Positions 11,950-22,978 of a DNA stretch of 64,000 nucleotides are shown piece after piece. Origin of the DNA: Quercus robur. Lineage: Eukaryota > Streptophyta > Magnoliopsida > Fagales > Fagaceae. The notes under the pieces were generated by a model, which was not told the DNA's origin, made no database searches, and saw nothing but the letters and a program-made list of their open reading frames with translations. The translations under genes and the position numbers were made by a program. The DNA is taken from the NCBI RefSeq assembly GCF_932294415.1, contig NC_065535.1:26630782-26694781 (forward strand), written 5' to 3'. Every line of letters starts with the position of its first letter. Position 1 is the first letter of the stretch.

Positions 11950-12639
11950 CCTCCATCGTCATCATCGGCTCATCCATAGGTTCTTAGTTCTGATTTTTTT
12001 CCCCTTTATTGCCAGGTGGGTTTATCGATCTAATGGTCTTTAATTAGCCACGTCAAATAGATAAATTTTACAAACACTCCTCACATTTTCTGCTTCCCAT
12101 GCTTAGATATGTATCAAAAAAAAAAAAAAAAAAAAATCATCCCGCTAAAGCCTATTACAATTCCAAAACCTTCCCATCATTCTAATTCAAACGCAGCCAA
12201 GAAACTTGCTTTCTAGCGGAATACCCAAGTAACCCAACCCAAGACAAAAATCTTCACATCGTTCCAACTCTAGTGAGATGACAAAGTAGAGTCCTTGTCT
12301 AGTGAGACCACGAAGCAAAATCCATATTGATTTCAACAATCTAATTGGAAATCAAAGTTCTAGAAGGATTCCATGAGGTGCTTAATTATTCCTCGCATTA
12401 TTTCTCTGTGTTTCTTGTTTTCTTTCCTCTCACTTTAAATTGTTTTGCTAAGCCTTTAACTAATCTCCTAACAAATAATAAATTCCCTATTTGATTTGAA
12501 TTTCTTTTTTTTTTCTTTTTTCCTTCTGCTTCGCTACTGTTTTAGCTTTAGACTTTGAAAAAATTTGCCCAAGTAATAAAAATGCTCCTTTACAACAAAA
12601 TATCATAAACTTTGTAATTCTAGCACTACAAAAAACGCT

Positions 12640-13020
12640 AGCTATAGCCGTGTTATTTTTAGCCGCATTTACAAAAAAACACGGCTATAGCTTCCTTATA
12701 GCTGCGTTTATAATGTTTGCAGCGGTGTTTTATTGGGTAGGGCCTATGGTCACGTTTAAAAAACATAGCAATATGTCCAACTGATTTTTTTTTTTTTTTT
12801 AAAAGATATCCTATAGTAGCGTTTGGTAAACGCAACCATAGGTACACCTAAAGCCGCATTTGTATCCGCATGTTTCAATCGTAGCTATAGGTTGAACATT
12901 TTTTTTAAAGGTCCATAGCGGCCTTTTTAAAACGCAGCTATAGCTTGCCTACAACTGTGTTTCTTAAAAGCGTGGCTTAAAGCATGTCTATAGCTGCGTT
13001 TATTTAAACGAGGCTATAGG
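12640..13020. repeat. Left subterminal repeat array of the CACTA element
   Basis: Repeated direct and inverted versions of a GCTATAG-plus-CGCGTTT motif. The same motif family fills 18325-18790 at the other end. About 13040-13500 then looks like CT-rich 5'-leader DNA of a plant gene (repeated CTCTCTC), possibly captured, with no clear coding frame. Confidence 0.8.
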
Positions 13021-14643
13021 TTTGGTAGTAAAAAAAAAAAAAAAAAAAGCCTCAATTCCACTCTCTATCGCTGTTCACACCCTAACCCAATCTGCGACTC
13101 CCAAAACCCTCACCGCTGATCCACCCCTCTCTACCACCGATCCTCCTTATTGTGCCGCTGTCGACAAAGCCCAGGCCTCCATTACTAGTGATGCCAATCT
13201 CACCTAGTAGCGTCGTCACCCTTCCTTGGGTCTTTCCCTCTCTCTCTCGTTAAGACCTTCTAAATCTCACTCTAAACACTCTCTCCAAGTCTTAATCTCA
13301 CTCAAGACACTCTCACAATCTACCTAACAGTAAGTTTTTAAAATTTTTTGTTTTGATTTTTGGTTTAGGGTTTCGATTTTGGGTATTTGTAAAGCTGGGG
13401 TTTAATTGGATTTTTTTGAGGGATTTCCTTCATGGGGTTTTTATATTTTGTTGTTTTCTTTCAGGAACAAAACAAACTCTCTCTCAATCTCACTTGGACC
13501 TCTCTCAATTTCCCCAATGGTAAGTTTAAAAAAAAAAAAATTATGTTTTGATTTTTGGTTTAGCATTACGATTTTGGGTATTAGTGAACAAAACTACCTC
13601 TCTCTCCAAATTGTTTTGATTTTTAATGCTATTTTGGCTGTTGAGTCATATTTGTTTTCTTTTGACTGACATGGATCTTTTAAGTATCAAATGGTGCTCC
13701 TTTTATGCTCTGTTCATTTCATTTGGTCCACGAAAATGGTTCTTCATTATGGATTTATTAAAGTTAAGTACTATGGTTCTATTTTATTTCTATATTTGGC
13801 TTAAGTTCCGACTCTATAACTAATTTTATTTTTTGTAGAGGTTCTGATTGAATTGGGTTTTCTGTGAAACTCAACTTTGAGTCATTACATTGTTTAGTTT
13901 ATATCAACTGGTTAGTGTTTATTATTATTATCTTTTCATTATGCTTCTTAGTTCTTATAAATTTCTTCCACACAAAAATATGGTGAAATGTAGTGTGTTT
14001 CAATTCATCATGTTAATGCGCTTGTTCAAATATTAGCTTGTTCTTAGTATTTGGACTCCATTTTGCTTCATAAGGATGCCATATTTTCTCTTTGACTTGT
14101 TATGTCCTGTGCATTCATAGTATCAAAAGGATGTTTTTCAATTAGCGGGGGTCAGTTTAGGGACAGTTAGGTAATGATGTAAGGTTATGTGTTTCATATA
14201 CTGATATTTTAAATTAAAAAGTTAAGAATAGCATTCTTCAATCATAATAAAATCATATATGTATCTATTTGGGCTATGGATTGAAGTGCTTGTAATGGTA
14301 ATATAATGTACATATGAAAAAATTTTAAGAAGTCAATGTGAACGTGCAACTAGTTGCAGAACAATTGAAAAAGAACTTTGAATGAGTGAATTCATTAGTT
14401 TTTTTTTTTTTTTTTGGGTGAAATCTTGAAATCAAATCCTTTACTGGTATAAATATACACCACCCATGTATAGTGCTACTATTGTATCGGCCTGAAGTAA
14501 CTCAAATCTCCAAAAGCAAAATCTTGTGGTTGTAGTGTCCCTTCATAGTCAGAAACCAAAGGGGAATAAATATTAACCAAGGAGCTTATGTCTCCCTAGC
14601 TAGCGCTTTCACAAGAGCTAGTCGTAGTAGTAGCAATCCCTAT

Positions 14644-15262
14644 TTATGAAACAGAATTGATCATGTCCATTCTGTAAAATCCCTCCAACCCATTTAGTTG
14701 TTGTTGTGGGTTGTTATAGCCCAACTTTACCTCACATGGGAAATTTTCAAGCCCTTGAACCATGTTTGTCAATTGAGTACAAGTATTGCCAATGGAATTG
14801 GTGGTCATTGATGAAGTAAGCATGCTCATTGAGTTTGCATATAGTTGATCTTGAGGCGAGAAAATGATATGATTATCAATGGGATATTGAATATCAATGG
14901 TGGTGGTGGTGAGGTTTGGTTGTTGATGATTGTCTGAAAATCTTCCTCCTAGTTTCATCAGAAAATTTGTAAGAGCTGCTTGGTCCTCAAAAGGAGGAGG
15001 GTATTGGGCTGCACACACTATTGGCATTGCCACAAGGAGCTCTACAGGCCAATATGGGCTCTGGTTCATGACCCCGGGAACCATGAAATTCTTATATCTC
15101 CCTCTCTTCATTTCTTGCTTAGCTCGCCAATCTTGTGCCTGAGCGTGAGCCTGTTGCTCTTTGCGTTGCTTGCCTAGGAGCTTCTTCTTCAGCCTTGTGT
15201 TCTAGTAGTTCTTAATATCATTAACAGTTCATCCTAGTAATTGACCAGCAATGATGGACCAC
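14644..15262 (-). pseudogene. Captured R2R3-MYB gene fragment, last exon
   Basis: Behind an acceptor TTTGTAG|G at 15263 the minus strand reads the end of a MYB R3 repeat: WSIIAGQLLG, stop, TVNDIKNY, stop, NTRLKKKLLG. In a working MYB this region reads GRTDNDIKNYWNT, so the R and W codons are now stops. After the repeat the frame is open for about 200 codons through QRKEQQAHAQ, WPVELL and a Gln/Asn-rich tail to the stop at 14644. The tail resembles RAX-type (subgroup 14) MYBs, a tentative call. Only the last exon was captured, so the DNA-binding domain is incomplete. Confidence 0.75.
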
Positions 15263-15269
15263 CTACAAA

Positions 15270-16700
15270 CAACAACAACAATAATAACATCATTTTTAGT
15301 GTGCTTGATCCATATGAAATTATTATTGTGCACAATATTAGTTAGAAGGATTATCAAAATTAACAAGATTAATTAATGATGTACCTGCTTCCAATACTAA
15401 AAGGTGGAATCTTTTATTTGGAATTTAGTGCTACATTGACAGTTATTTGTTATGGTCTGAAATATTGGCTAGTGAGTAATCTTTTGATCTGCTCATACTT
15501 CATTTAAACTCTCAAATTGGCTCTATGTTAATGTATTTATTTATTTAAATTTACCTTTGGCCTCTTATCCATCTCCCCTTATCTTAGAGAGTATGTGTCT
15601 GTTATTATTTTTTAGTGTAAACAATGATTATGATTGCTTTAATGTTTTTGTTCTCAGGAGGGCTATGGGCATCACGTCATCATACTACCATTAGTGTTCA
15701 TATAATTTCTTTTGGGGTTTCTTCTAACAGGTTTGTTGATCTTCTTCATGCCTTTCTATAACTTGTAAGCAACAACCTTGGTGAGAGGGTTTTACCCTAT
15801 TCCATACAAAGATGATTTTCCAGGGATATAAATGATATCTTCTAGTCATATACAACCGGTTAGCTTTCTTGTAAAATGGCATTGGCATACACAAGTATAA
15901 AATTTGGGTTGGACTTGAAGCAATTATGGTAGTAGTATCTTGGAATGTTTGGTGTGTTCCTCTTTTGAAATGTTTAAAGTTTCAATTTCAGAAAGTTGAT
16001 TCAGCAACTCAACTTCACTAAAAAAATTATTCGCATGACATTGACCTGAATGCACATGGTTGTATTTGTTTACATGAAATTCAAATCAAGAATCGAACAC
16101 ATCGTAATTTAAGATGTGCTTCTAAATTATGATTTGATCTTACTTTGACCCAAGTGAGTGTTCTCTTATCATAACATGTTTCAGATATAAGACTACACCT
16201 GATTCATCTTGAGATTTCTTTGGAGTTGAATAAGTTTGATTTAAACAATCTCCAATTTACTATTGAATTATATTGGAACTCATGATTCTAAGTCTTTTTA
16301 AATCTATCTAAATTATCAACAATTTTTCATTGTTCCTTGAGCAATGTTTTCTTCTCTCACATGATTGATGGGGCCTACCAAGAATTTAATTAGCAGGACC
16401 CATTATTATGTGAGAGGAAGGAGCAGTACTTCCAGAGTACTGAAGTATTACAACTAAATCATCATATATAAGAACTTATTGTGAAGCTTTCTTTTTTATT
16501 ATTTTTGGGATAAGGGATTATGAAGCTTGCATATGCATGCAAGTGGTTTATGGGTTTATCAAGATAATAGGGCACTTGCTAATTGACTTTGATGGTACAT
16601 TTGCTTGCTAGGAGTTATTAGATCCTGTAACTTAGACAGATTATTATATTCTAAAATTATTTTAAATAAATTTTCCTCTTGATTTCTGAATTCAAACCTG
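15270..16700. other. CACTA interior without recognisable genes
   Basis: AT-rich sequence between the MYB and FCF2 fragments. Some of it is probably intron or flanking DNA copied with the fragments. I see no coding signal. Confidence 0.5.
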
Positions 16701-16715
16701 TGTTCATGATTACAG

Positions 16716-17055
16716 TTGAGAAGTGCCATTGATTTAAAGAAGCACTACAATAAGGGTGATTCAAAATTGAAAACATTGCCCAAGTATTTCCAAGCAAGTC
16801 AGTTTGTAATTTCTAGACTAATAGTATAGTATGTGCTTTGTTGGAGTTGAAAATGGGAATGTTTATTCTTCTTTGGGCTCTATACATTTTGTTGTTTAGG
16901 CTTGGCTGATTCATATTCCATTCGTCTTTTGACAATTAGATCGGGATGGTGGTAGAGTCAACCTTAGACTTCTTCACTGGTGGACTACAAAATAAGTGGA
17001 GGAAGGGAACAATTGCAGCTGAGTTGCTATCTGACCGTACCCTTGCTGACTACAG
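16716..17055 (+). pseudogene. Captured FCF2-like rRNA-processing gene fragment, two exons
   Basis: Exon 16716-16793 follows a TTACAG acceptor and reads LRSAIDLKKHYNKGDSK then KTLPKYFQ. Exon 16940-17055 follows an ATTAG acceptor, reads through VVESTLDFFTGG and AAELLSDRTLADYR, and ends at an AG|GTGAG donor. Plant Fcf2 pre-rRNA processing proteins (DNTTIP2 relatives) carry the same order of motifs: RSAIDPK-HYKK, KYFQVGTV, FFSGRL, ADELLSD-TLA-YRKRK. The copied part covers the core of the Fcf2 domain, which acts in early 18S rRNA maturation in the nucleolus. The start and the basic C-terminus are absent, and TKKERK-type residues are altered to QNKWRK, so it is a relic. Confidence 0.78.
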
Positions 17056-17240
17056 GTGAGATATGCAAATCTATCTTGTGTTTGGGTTGAAAAACCATAT
17101 AACAACATGTTTGTATTTGATTTACATCTTCTTTTTTGGAATAGCCAAAATCTCTTTATGAATTGAAGGCTTAATTTTGGTTTGTAATGTATCTTGCTTT
17201 GTAATGTATTCAGGTTTACATCAATTCTAAAGTGATTCAT

Positions 17241-17264
17241 ATATATATATATATATATATATTA
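17241..17264. repeat. (AT)n microsatellite
   Basis: About twelve AT units. A second AT run lies at about 17434-17455. Confidence 0.85.
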
Positions 17265-17969
17265 AAGTATGTGAATGTTCCATTTGGTGTGGATTTTGGA
17301 TTTTCTCTTTTCTCCTCTAGTTTCCTGTACACAACAATGTCAAAATATTATTAATTGTTTATTCTAAGAAAATGCCTAACTCTCTTCCTTATAAGACCAA
17401 GTCCCACATGCATATAAATACTGTTTCTTTTCTTTTATATATATATATATATATATTTTTTTTTTTATTGCGTATGAGTATTGTGAGTTTATAATTTTAT
17501 AGAAATTTAACTTCATACATCATATATCATCTTGGAGGGGGAGTGCTTCATATTGTTGGTGCTTGGTTGGGGTCAATTGTGTATTCATTCTAGGGTTTAT
17601 CATTAAGATATACTCATTTGTCACTTCTCTTTTACCTTATAGGGGGACAAATGCCACACGTTTAAAATTTAAATTCCTTCTCATTAAAAAAATAAAAAAT
17701 AAAAAAAAACCTCTTTCTGTCATATATTTTGATTAGCTTTCAACATGGTTTCCTTTAATTATTTTGTGCTCTTTTCATGCATTTCTTTAAAGTCTTTACT
17801 CAACTGGTGCTTATCTTTGTTGGGGTATGAGATCCGTTCTACAAATGTCCTTAAGCAAATGCTTTAGATGCGGAGAAGAAACTTTGATGTTAAAATTGTT
17901 CCATAAAGGTATGCATAGTGTTTTATACATAGTATTTTAAATTTCTACTAACCACTCATTCTATGCAGA

Positions 17970-18107
17970 TGCACCCCATATTCCAGCATCCAAGTATTCA
18001 ACTGTTCATCATGGTGATTTTGAAAGTAGAAGATATGGCTCAATGGCTGCTTGACTTCTATGAGATGTCAAGATAGCTGAAATTTACAGGGCATGCCTTA
18101 ACTAGTC
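17970..18107 (+). pseudogene. Coding-like fragment of unknown origin in the CACTA element
   Basis: After a CTATGCAG acceptor-like site the plus strand reads DAPHIPASKYSTVHHGDF then ESRRYGSMAA and a stop. Codon-like composition and the acceptor suggest a third captured exon. I do not recognise the protein. Confidence 0.35.
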
Positions 18108-18324
18108 AACCAAAAGGTATTTTGTGAAGTTGATTATTGTGGTTGAAATTTTGTATATATATAGTTGTTTTGTGATGTATATAACTATTTTGGGAACTTG
18201 CAAAGTTTGTGATGTATATAGCTGTTTTGGCAACGAACTTCATTTGGGCAGGAATTTGTAGTTGGTTATGAAAATTTGGGCAAGAATTTGTGATTTAGCA
18301 AGGGAAAAAATAAAAAAATAAAAA

Positions 18325-18790
18325 ACCTATAGCCGCATTTCATAAACACGACTATAGCCAAAAAAAAACTTAGGAGGCTTTAGCTGCGGTTTTAAAACAT
18401 AGTTGTTGAAGGCTTTAGCCGTGATTTTAAAACGCAGCGAAAACTCTACCTACAGTCGTGGGTTCTAAACGCAGCACAAACAGGGTCTTTAGCCGCGTTT
18501 TTAAAACACAGCCAAAACTATACCTACAGTCGCGGGTTCTAAACGCAACACAAGCAAGGTCTATAGCCGCGTTTTTAAAAATGTAGCTATAGGTCCCAGG
18601 CTATAGCCACGTTTTTATAAAACACAGCTATAGATCTCAGCCTATGGGTGTTTAAAAAAACATGGCTATAGACCTGTTGGACCTATAGTCGCACTAACTA
18701 GGCCGCGCGTGTAAACGCGGCTATAGAAAATGCAGCTATAGGCTATAGTCGTGTTTTAAGGGTCTATAGCCACATTTTTTAAACACGACT
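18325..18790. repeat. Right subterminal repeat array of the CACTA element
   Basis: Ten or so copies of the CTATAGCCGCGTTT family in both orientations, matching the left array in kind and spacing. They end at the terminus at 18812. Confidence 0.8.
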
Positions 18791-18815
18791 AAAACCCTTG
18801 TTTTTTGTAGTGTAG

Positions 18816-19560
18816 AAAAAATTAATTAGAAATGACTTTTCATTCAAGAAATTTGAATATGATTGAAAAGTCACCTTAAAATATTAAGTTTTGTATTGCC
18901 TAATAGTTTGTAATTTGTTTTCTATAGTAGGGGAATTAGCATTACTCAGTAGCGTGTTGTGTTAAAAATAAATAAATAAAGATCGAAATGTCAAATGGGA
19001 AGTGACCATACTTAGCCAAAAGATTGAAATGGTGGAAGAACAGTGGAAATTTAAAAAGATTTATACAAAAAAAAATCTGTTTAATAAAGACTGATGGCTG
19101 CTTCAGCATTCTCTAGATTTTGATGAAATTGTAAGAGGTGGTACTGAAGAGTGAAGAGCATATTATGGTAGTATAGTAGCCAAAAAAAAATATATATATA
19201 TATATATTGGGAACTTGACAAAATACACAACATTTGCCGCTACTCACCCATATGGACCTATCATTTGTGTGTTTTGTTAGGACCATGGACCTATCATTTG
19301 TGTGTTTTGTTATGGTCCTAGCATTTTTGAGTAAACAAATATTATTTACTAGTAGGCCATGTAAGTACAATTCTTTGACAGTAATATCAATAGCATTCTC
19401 ACATGACATGACTTTAGCTTGTCACATGCGAGAAGCAAGCAAAACCTTTGTTAATTTATTTAATTAATTGTTAATTTTCTACTCAGGACTATTATGAAAG
19501 AAACACAAATATAAAAATTGCAAACACATTCAATGTAAGCAGTTCAAGTCAAGTTAATTG
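18816..19560 (-). pseudogene. Decayed partial duplicate of the UGT locus
   Basis: Three separate blocks match the UGT gene region in the same order. About 18868-18936 matches intron sequence at 7186-7268. About 18960-19030 matches the end of exon 1 (AATGGGAAGTGACCAT, at 8650-8690). About 19465-19550 matches the upstream region at 9740-9870. Most of exon 1 is gone and no open frame remains. The CACTA element ends right at its edge. The 1.3-kb insertion of the intact locus is absent here. Confidence 0.65.
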
Positions 19561-19750
19561 AGACTAGAAAATCAAAATGAGGCATATTATAATATGACGG
19601 TGTTTTGATTCTCACATATCCATCAATATCACATCTCTTTTTACACATTCACTTTTTAAGTGTTAAAATGTGGACATTCCCACGTCATTTAAAGTGGATA
19701 TGAAAAACGAAGCAGAACAATGAATCAACTAAATTATAACAAAGAAATCT

Positions 19751-19814
19751 AAAACACATGTTTATTATATTAAGCATGCTTATACATAAGTAATTTTCAA
19801 TTCTAAATACAAAC
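19751..19814. repeat. 64-bp repeat shared with 36513-36576
   Basis: The segment AAAACACATGTTTATTATAT through CTAAATACAAAC occurs here and at 36513-36576 with a single mismatch. At this copy the match stops exactly where the Copia LTR begins. The other copy continues into the 3' flank of the peroxidase gene. Confidence 0.85.
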
Positions 19815-20714
19815 TGTTGGTGCAAACACAATGATTATGGAAATAACACAAAGAGAAACTGAATAATACTTCTGAATTTTATTAATTTAAAGAGATAAAT
19901 TACACAATACTATTTGGACTGAGGTGCAGCACTCGCTCTCTTTAAGGAAATTCAAGTCCTTGGTCGGCTAAACTTTGTAACTGGTGCAAACCGTCTCTGA
20001 CTTGTCTTCCCTAGGATACAACAGCCCAACAAATGTTGTATGGCTAGAACAACCTTTGCACAAAGTGTTCAAGCCCAAAACTCCACTAGAAAGAACACCC
20101 TTCCTTGCCAAGAACCTTTCTATTTTTTTAGTGTATATTGCAATAACTTGGATTGGGTCTAAATGAGTCTATTTATAAGCTTAATGGGCCTCACGAAATT
20201 ACTACCCAAATTAGTCTAATTAATTAGGTCCATTATTATGATGTAGTGGGTGTTACAAGATTAATTGTTGGATATTAATCTGATGGGTTGGAGTTACACA
20301 ATTAATGGTGATAAGGAATTTCTGAAGAATGAAAAGGCCCAAATGGATAGTCCATTAAGTGGGTTAATGGCTCTTCTTTTTCCATAATAAAAATGGAGTA
20401 TTAATTCGGGCCATTTACTCACCAACGGATATGGTAATTAGTTTGAATGGGCTGTCAAGTATGAGGATCCAAGAGGCTGATTCATTTCCACTTTTGATAC
20501 CTCCACCCTTCACCTCTTCCTTACACACGTTTCTAGCCCAATATCTAAAACAATTCATGTTAGCCCATTAATCACCACAATTAAAAAGAATAAAATAGTC
20601 TCTCTCCATTTCAATGTGGGATTAAACATCATCATCCATATTCACTCCCATATCTTTACATTTATGTTATAACATTTATTCATTTTAATTATTTAATATT
20701 AAAATGCTCCAACA
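19815..20714 (-). mobile_element. 3' LTR of a Copia element (900 bp)
   Basis: The LTR is bounded by TGTTGG at 19815 and CCAACA at 20714, the usual TG...CA ends with a 6-bp inverted repeat. Immediately to its right, on the minus strand, lies the polypurine tract GAGTGGGGGAT (20715-20725). It is therefore the 3' LTR of a minus-strand element whose pol remnant lies further right. The left boundary is confirmed by the empty-site-like copy at 36513-36576. No 5' LTR was found in the window. Confidence 0.82.
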
Positions 20715-20727
20715 ATCCCCCACTCAT

Positions 20728-21254
20728 TTGAATATTAAATTTTTTAGTTAAAGAGAGATTACCAGGCAAAGACAGGTCACTATGCATCATGAAGGTGTGC
20801 TCTGCATTGAACCTTCACTTAGTAAAATAGCGATCTCAACTCCAGAGTTGTAGTGGTCTTCGGCTTGAACTAAAATTGCTTTAGGGAAATTAAGCATCAC
20901 TGCTTACACATAACAACCCAAGTGTTGACATGAGCTTTTATAGCTAACACTTTATGGCCGTGTGCTGATCTCGGTTTCATGAATGTATTTGAGATTAAGT
21001 CCAAATCTCATAGGGAGCAACCCCACCCCCACACTCACATAGGTGAAATTTTGTCAAGGGTGCTCCTATAATTTTGACACCCCACTCATATGAGTTACAA
21101 ATTTCATTAAGAGTTTTTTACTAAACCTCTCCACATTACAAGATAAATGCACTTACATCATAGGGATGAACAATTTAAAAAGTTATTTATGAAATAAATA
21201 ATTAAAAAAATAAATTGTGCATTTCTTATGACCATCGTATGATTCATTTTTCCC
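20728..21254. other. Copia 3' untranslated region
   Basis: Sequence between the end of RNase H and the polypurine tract of the minus-strand Copia. It is AT-rich with no gene. Confidence 0.6.
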
Positions 21255-22720
21255 ATTGAACCCAATTCTCAAGATCTTTAGTCCTTGAGTTGGGTATCCT
21301 CATACATGGCTCATAATTCTATGAACTTTGGTCCCATCTCCCTCGATGTATTCCAGACTCTATCTTTTACAAAGGCCTTGGTAAATGGATCTGCAAGATT
21401 ATCATTAGATTTAATATAATCCATAGTTATGATGCCCTTGCTCAAATAAGATCGCACGGTACTGTGCTTTCTTCCTATAGGTTTGGATTTACCGTTGTAG
21501 TAACGGTTTTTAACTCTACCAATTGCGGCAATGCTATCACAATGAATTAATATAGGTGAAATTAGCTTTTCCCAAAGTGGAATTTCATATAACTAATCTT
21601 TAAGCCAATTTGGCTTTTCACTAGCTGAAGCTAATGCTATTAATTTAGCTTCCATTGTTGAATTAGCAATTATTGTTTGCTTTTTAGATTTTCAACAAAT
21701 AGCACCACTACCTAAGGTAAAACTATAACCAATGGTAGGGAGAGAATCACCTGACAAAGTATTCCAATCGGCATCACTAAAAGCTTCAATCACAGCAGGG
21801 TACTTTTTATAAAATAAGCCATAATTTTTGGTACTAATTAAATATCTCATGACTCGCTTAACAGCTAGCCAATGATCTTTACTAGGCTTGCTAGTAAATC
21901 TGCTAAGTACTCCTACTGCATATGCAATGTCAGGTCTAGTACAATCAAAAGCATAACACAAACTACCAATGATACTAGCATAATTCTTTTGATTAAAAAT
22001 CTCATCATCATTATTCACAGGAAATAAATGAATACTAGAATCAAAAGGAGTAGCTACACTTTTGTGATCATGAAAATTATATTTTCTCAATATTTTCTCA
22101 ACATAATGTGATTGATCAAGATATATTCCATCACATGCTTTTGTAATTTTCATGCCCAAAATAAAATTAGTCTCACCAAGATCTTTCATATCAAAATGGC
22201 TTTTAAGCATATTTTTTGTCTCATTTATAACATGCATATTTGAGCCAAAAATCAACATATCATCCACATAGAGGCTAATAATAACACGTAAATTATTCCA
22301 TGATTTAGAATAAATACATTTATCACATTCATTTGATTTATAACCATTCTCAATCATGAAGGAATCAAACTTTTCATGCCACTACTTAGGTGCTTGTTTT
22401 AAGCCATATAGGGATTTAGTTAGCTTACATTCCTTACTTTCTTGTGCAGGCTCTATAAAGCCTTCGGGTTGATCCATATAAATCTCTTCCTCTAGGTCCT
22501 CATTTAGAAAAGCAGTTTTTACATCCATTTGATAAATTTTCAAATAAAAAATTGCAGCAATAGCAATTAACAATCTAATAAATGTAATTCTTGTTACCGG
22601 AGAAAATGTATCAAAGAAATCCATATCAGCTTTTTGTTTAAAGTCTTTTGCAACAAGTCTAGCTTTAAACGTATCTATTGATCCATCCGGTTTCAACTTT
22701 TTTCTAAGGATCCATTTAAA
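21255..22720 (-). pseudogene. Copia pol remnant: reverse transcriptase and RNase H
   Basis: The minus strand encodes the C-terminal part of a Ty1/Copia polyprotein. It starts in the RT at KWILRKKLKPDGSID (about 22720) and runs through FDTFSPVTRI, VKTAFLNEDLEEEIYMDQPEGF and YGLKQAP. A frame break near 22380 follows, then YVDDMLIFGS (the YVDD catalytic motif), LGMKI, and the RNase H region with TRPDIAYAVGVLSRF and FSDADW. The latter frame stops at 21692, but recognisable RNase H sequence (ANSTMEAKLIALA-like, then a DPFTKAL-like motif near 21370) continues to about 21255 with more stops. Gag, integrase and the RT start are absent. The right edge is joined to the truncated LTR of the old Gypsy element. 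Confidence 0.85.
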
Positions 22721-22915
22721 TAGGAGAAGTTAGGGAAGAAATGGGGTTTGAGAAAAAAGAGAGAAAAACAGTTATTCAGGAAGTGAGAGAGAGAATATTA
22801 CTTTGAGTCTCTGTGTCGAGAACAACCCAAAATAGGAAATCCTAAAGCCCACCTTATAAATAAGTTGTGAGCCCAAGTGAGGTTAAGCCCAATAACTTCA
22901 TTTCCGGCGCGCACA
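22718..22915 (+). repeat. Truncated 5' LTR of the old Gypsy element
   Basis: It aligns without gaps to 32675-32872 of the 3' LTR. It begins inside the TATA box (AAATAGG); the first two-thirds of the LTR are missing. It ends in GCGCACA directly before the primer-binding site. Confidence 0.85.
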
Positions 22916-22917
22916 AT

Positions 22918-22935
22918 TGGCGCCCACCGTGGGGC
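22918..22935 (+). other. Primer-binding site, old Gypsy
   Basis: TGGCGCCCACCGTGGGGC two bases after the LTR, identical to the site of the young copy at 52539. The tRNA primer was not identified. Confidence 0.75.
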
Positions 22936-22978
22936 TATCCTACGAAGCTGTGGTTCGACTGAGACTTAAGCACGAGAA

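Larger units (their letters stand above)
12624..18812. mobile_element. 6.2-kb non-autonomous CACTA element with captured genes
   Basis: The left terminus CACTACAAAAAACG and the right terminus, inverse complement CACTACAAAAAACA, are bounded by a 3-bp duplication TAG (12621-12623 and 18813-18815). Both ends carry many copies, in both orientations, of a subterminal motif based on CTATAGCCGCGTTTTTAAA (12640-13020 and 18325-18790). Such motifs are where CACTA transposases usually bind. No TnpA/TnpD-type transposase is present, so it would need an autonomous partner. Pieces of at least two host genes lie inside on opposite strands, so it is a gene-capturing (Pack-CACTA) element. Confidence 0.88.

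Noticed and set aside
14930..15177. Open frames on the plus strand of about 70 codons
   Set aside because: Shadows of the captured MYB exon on the other strand.
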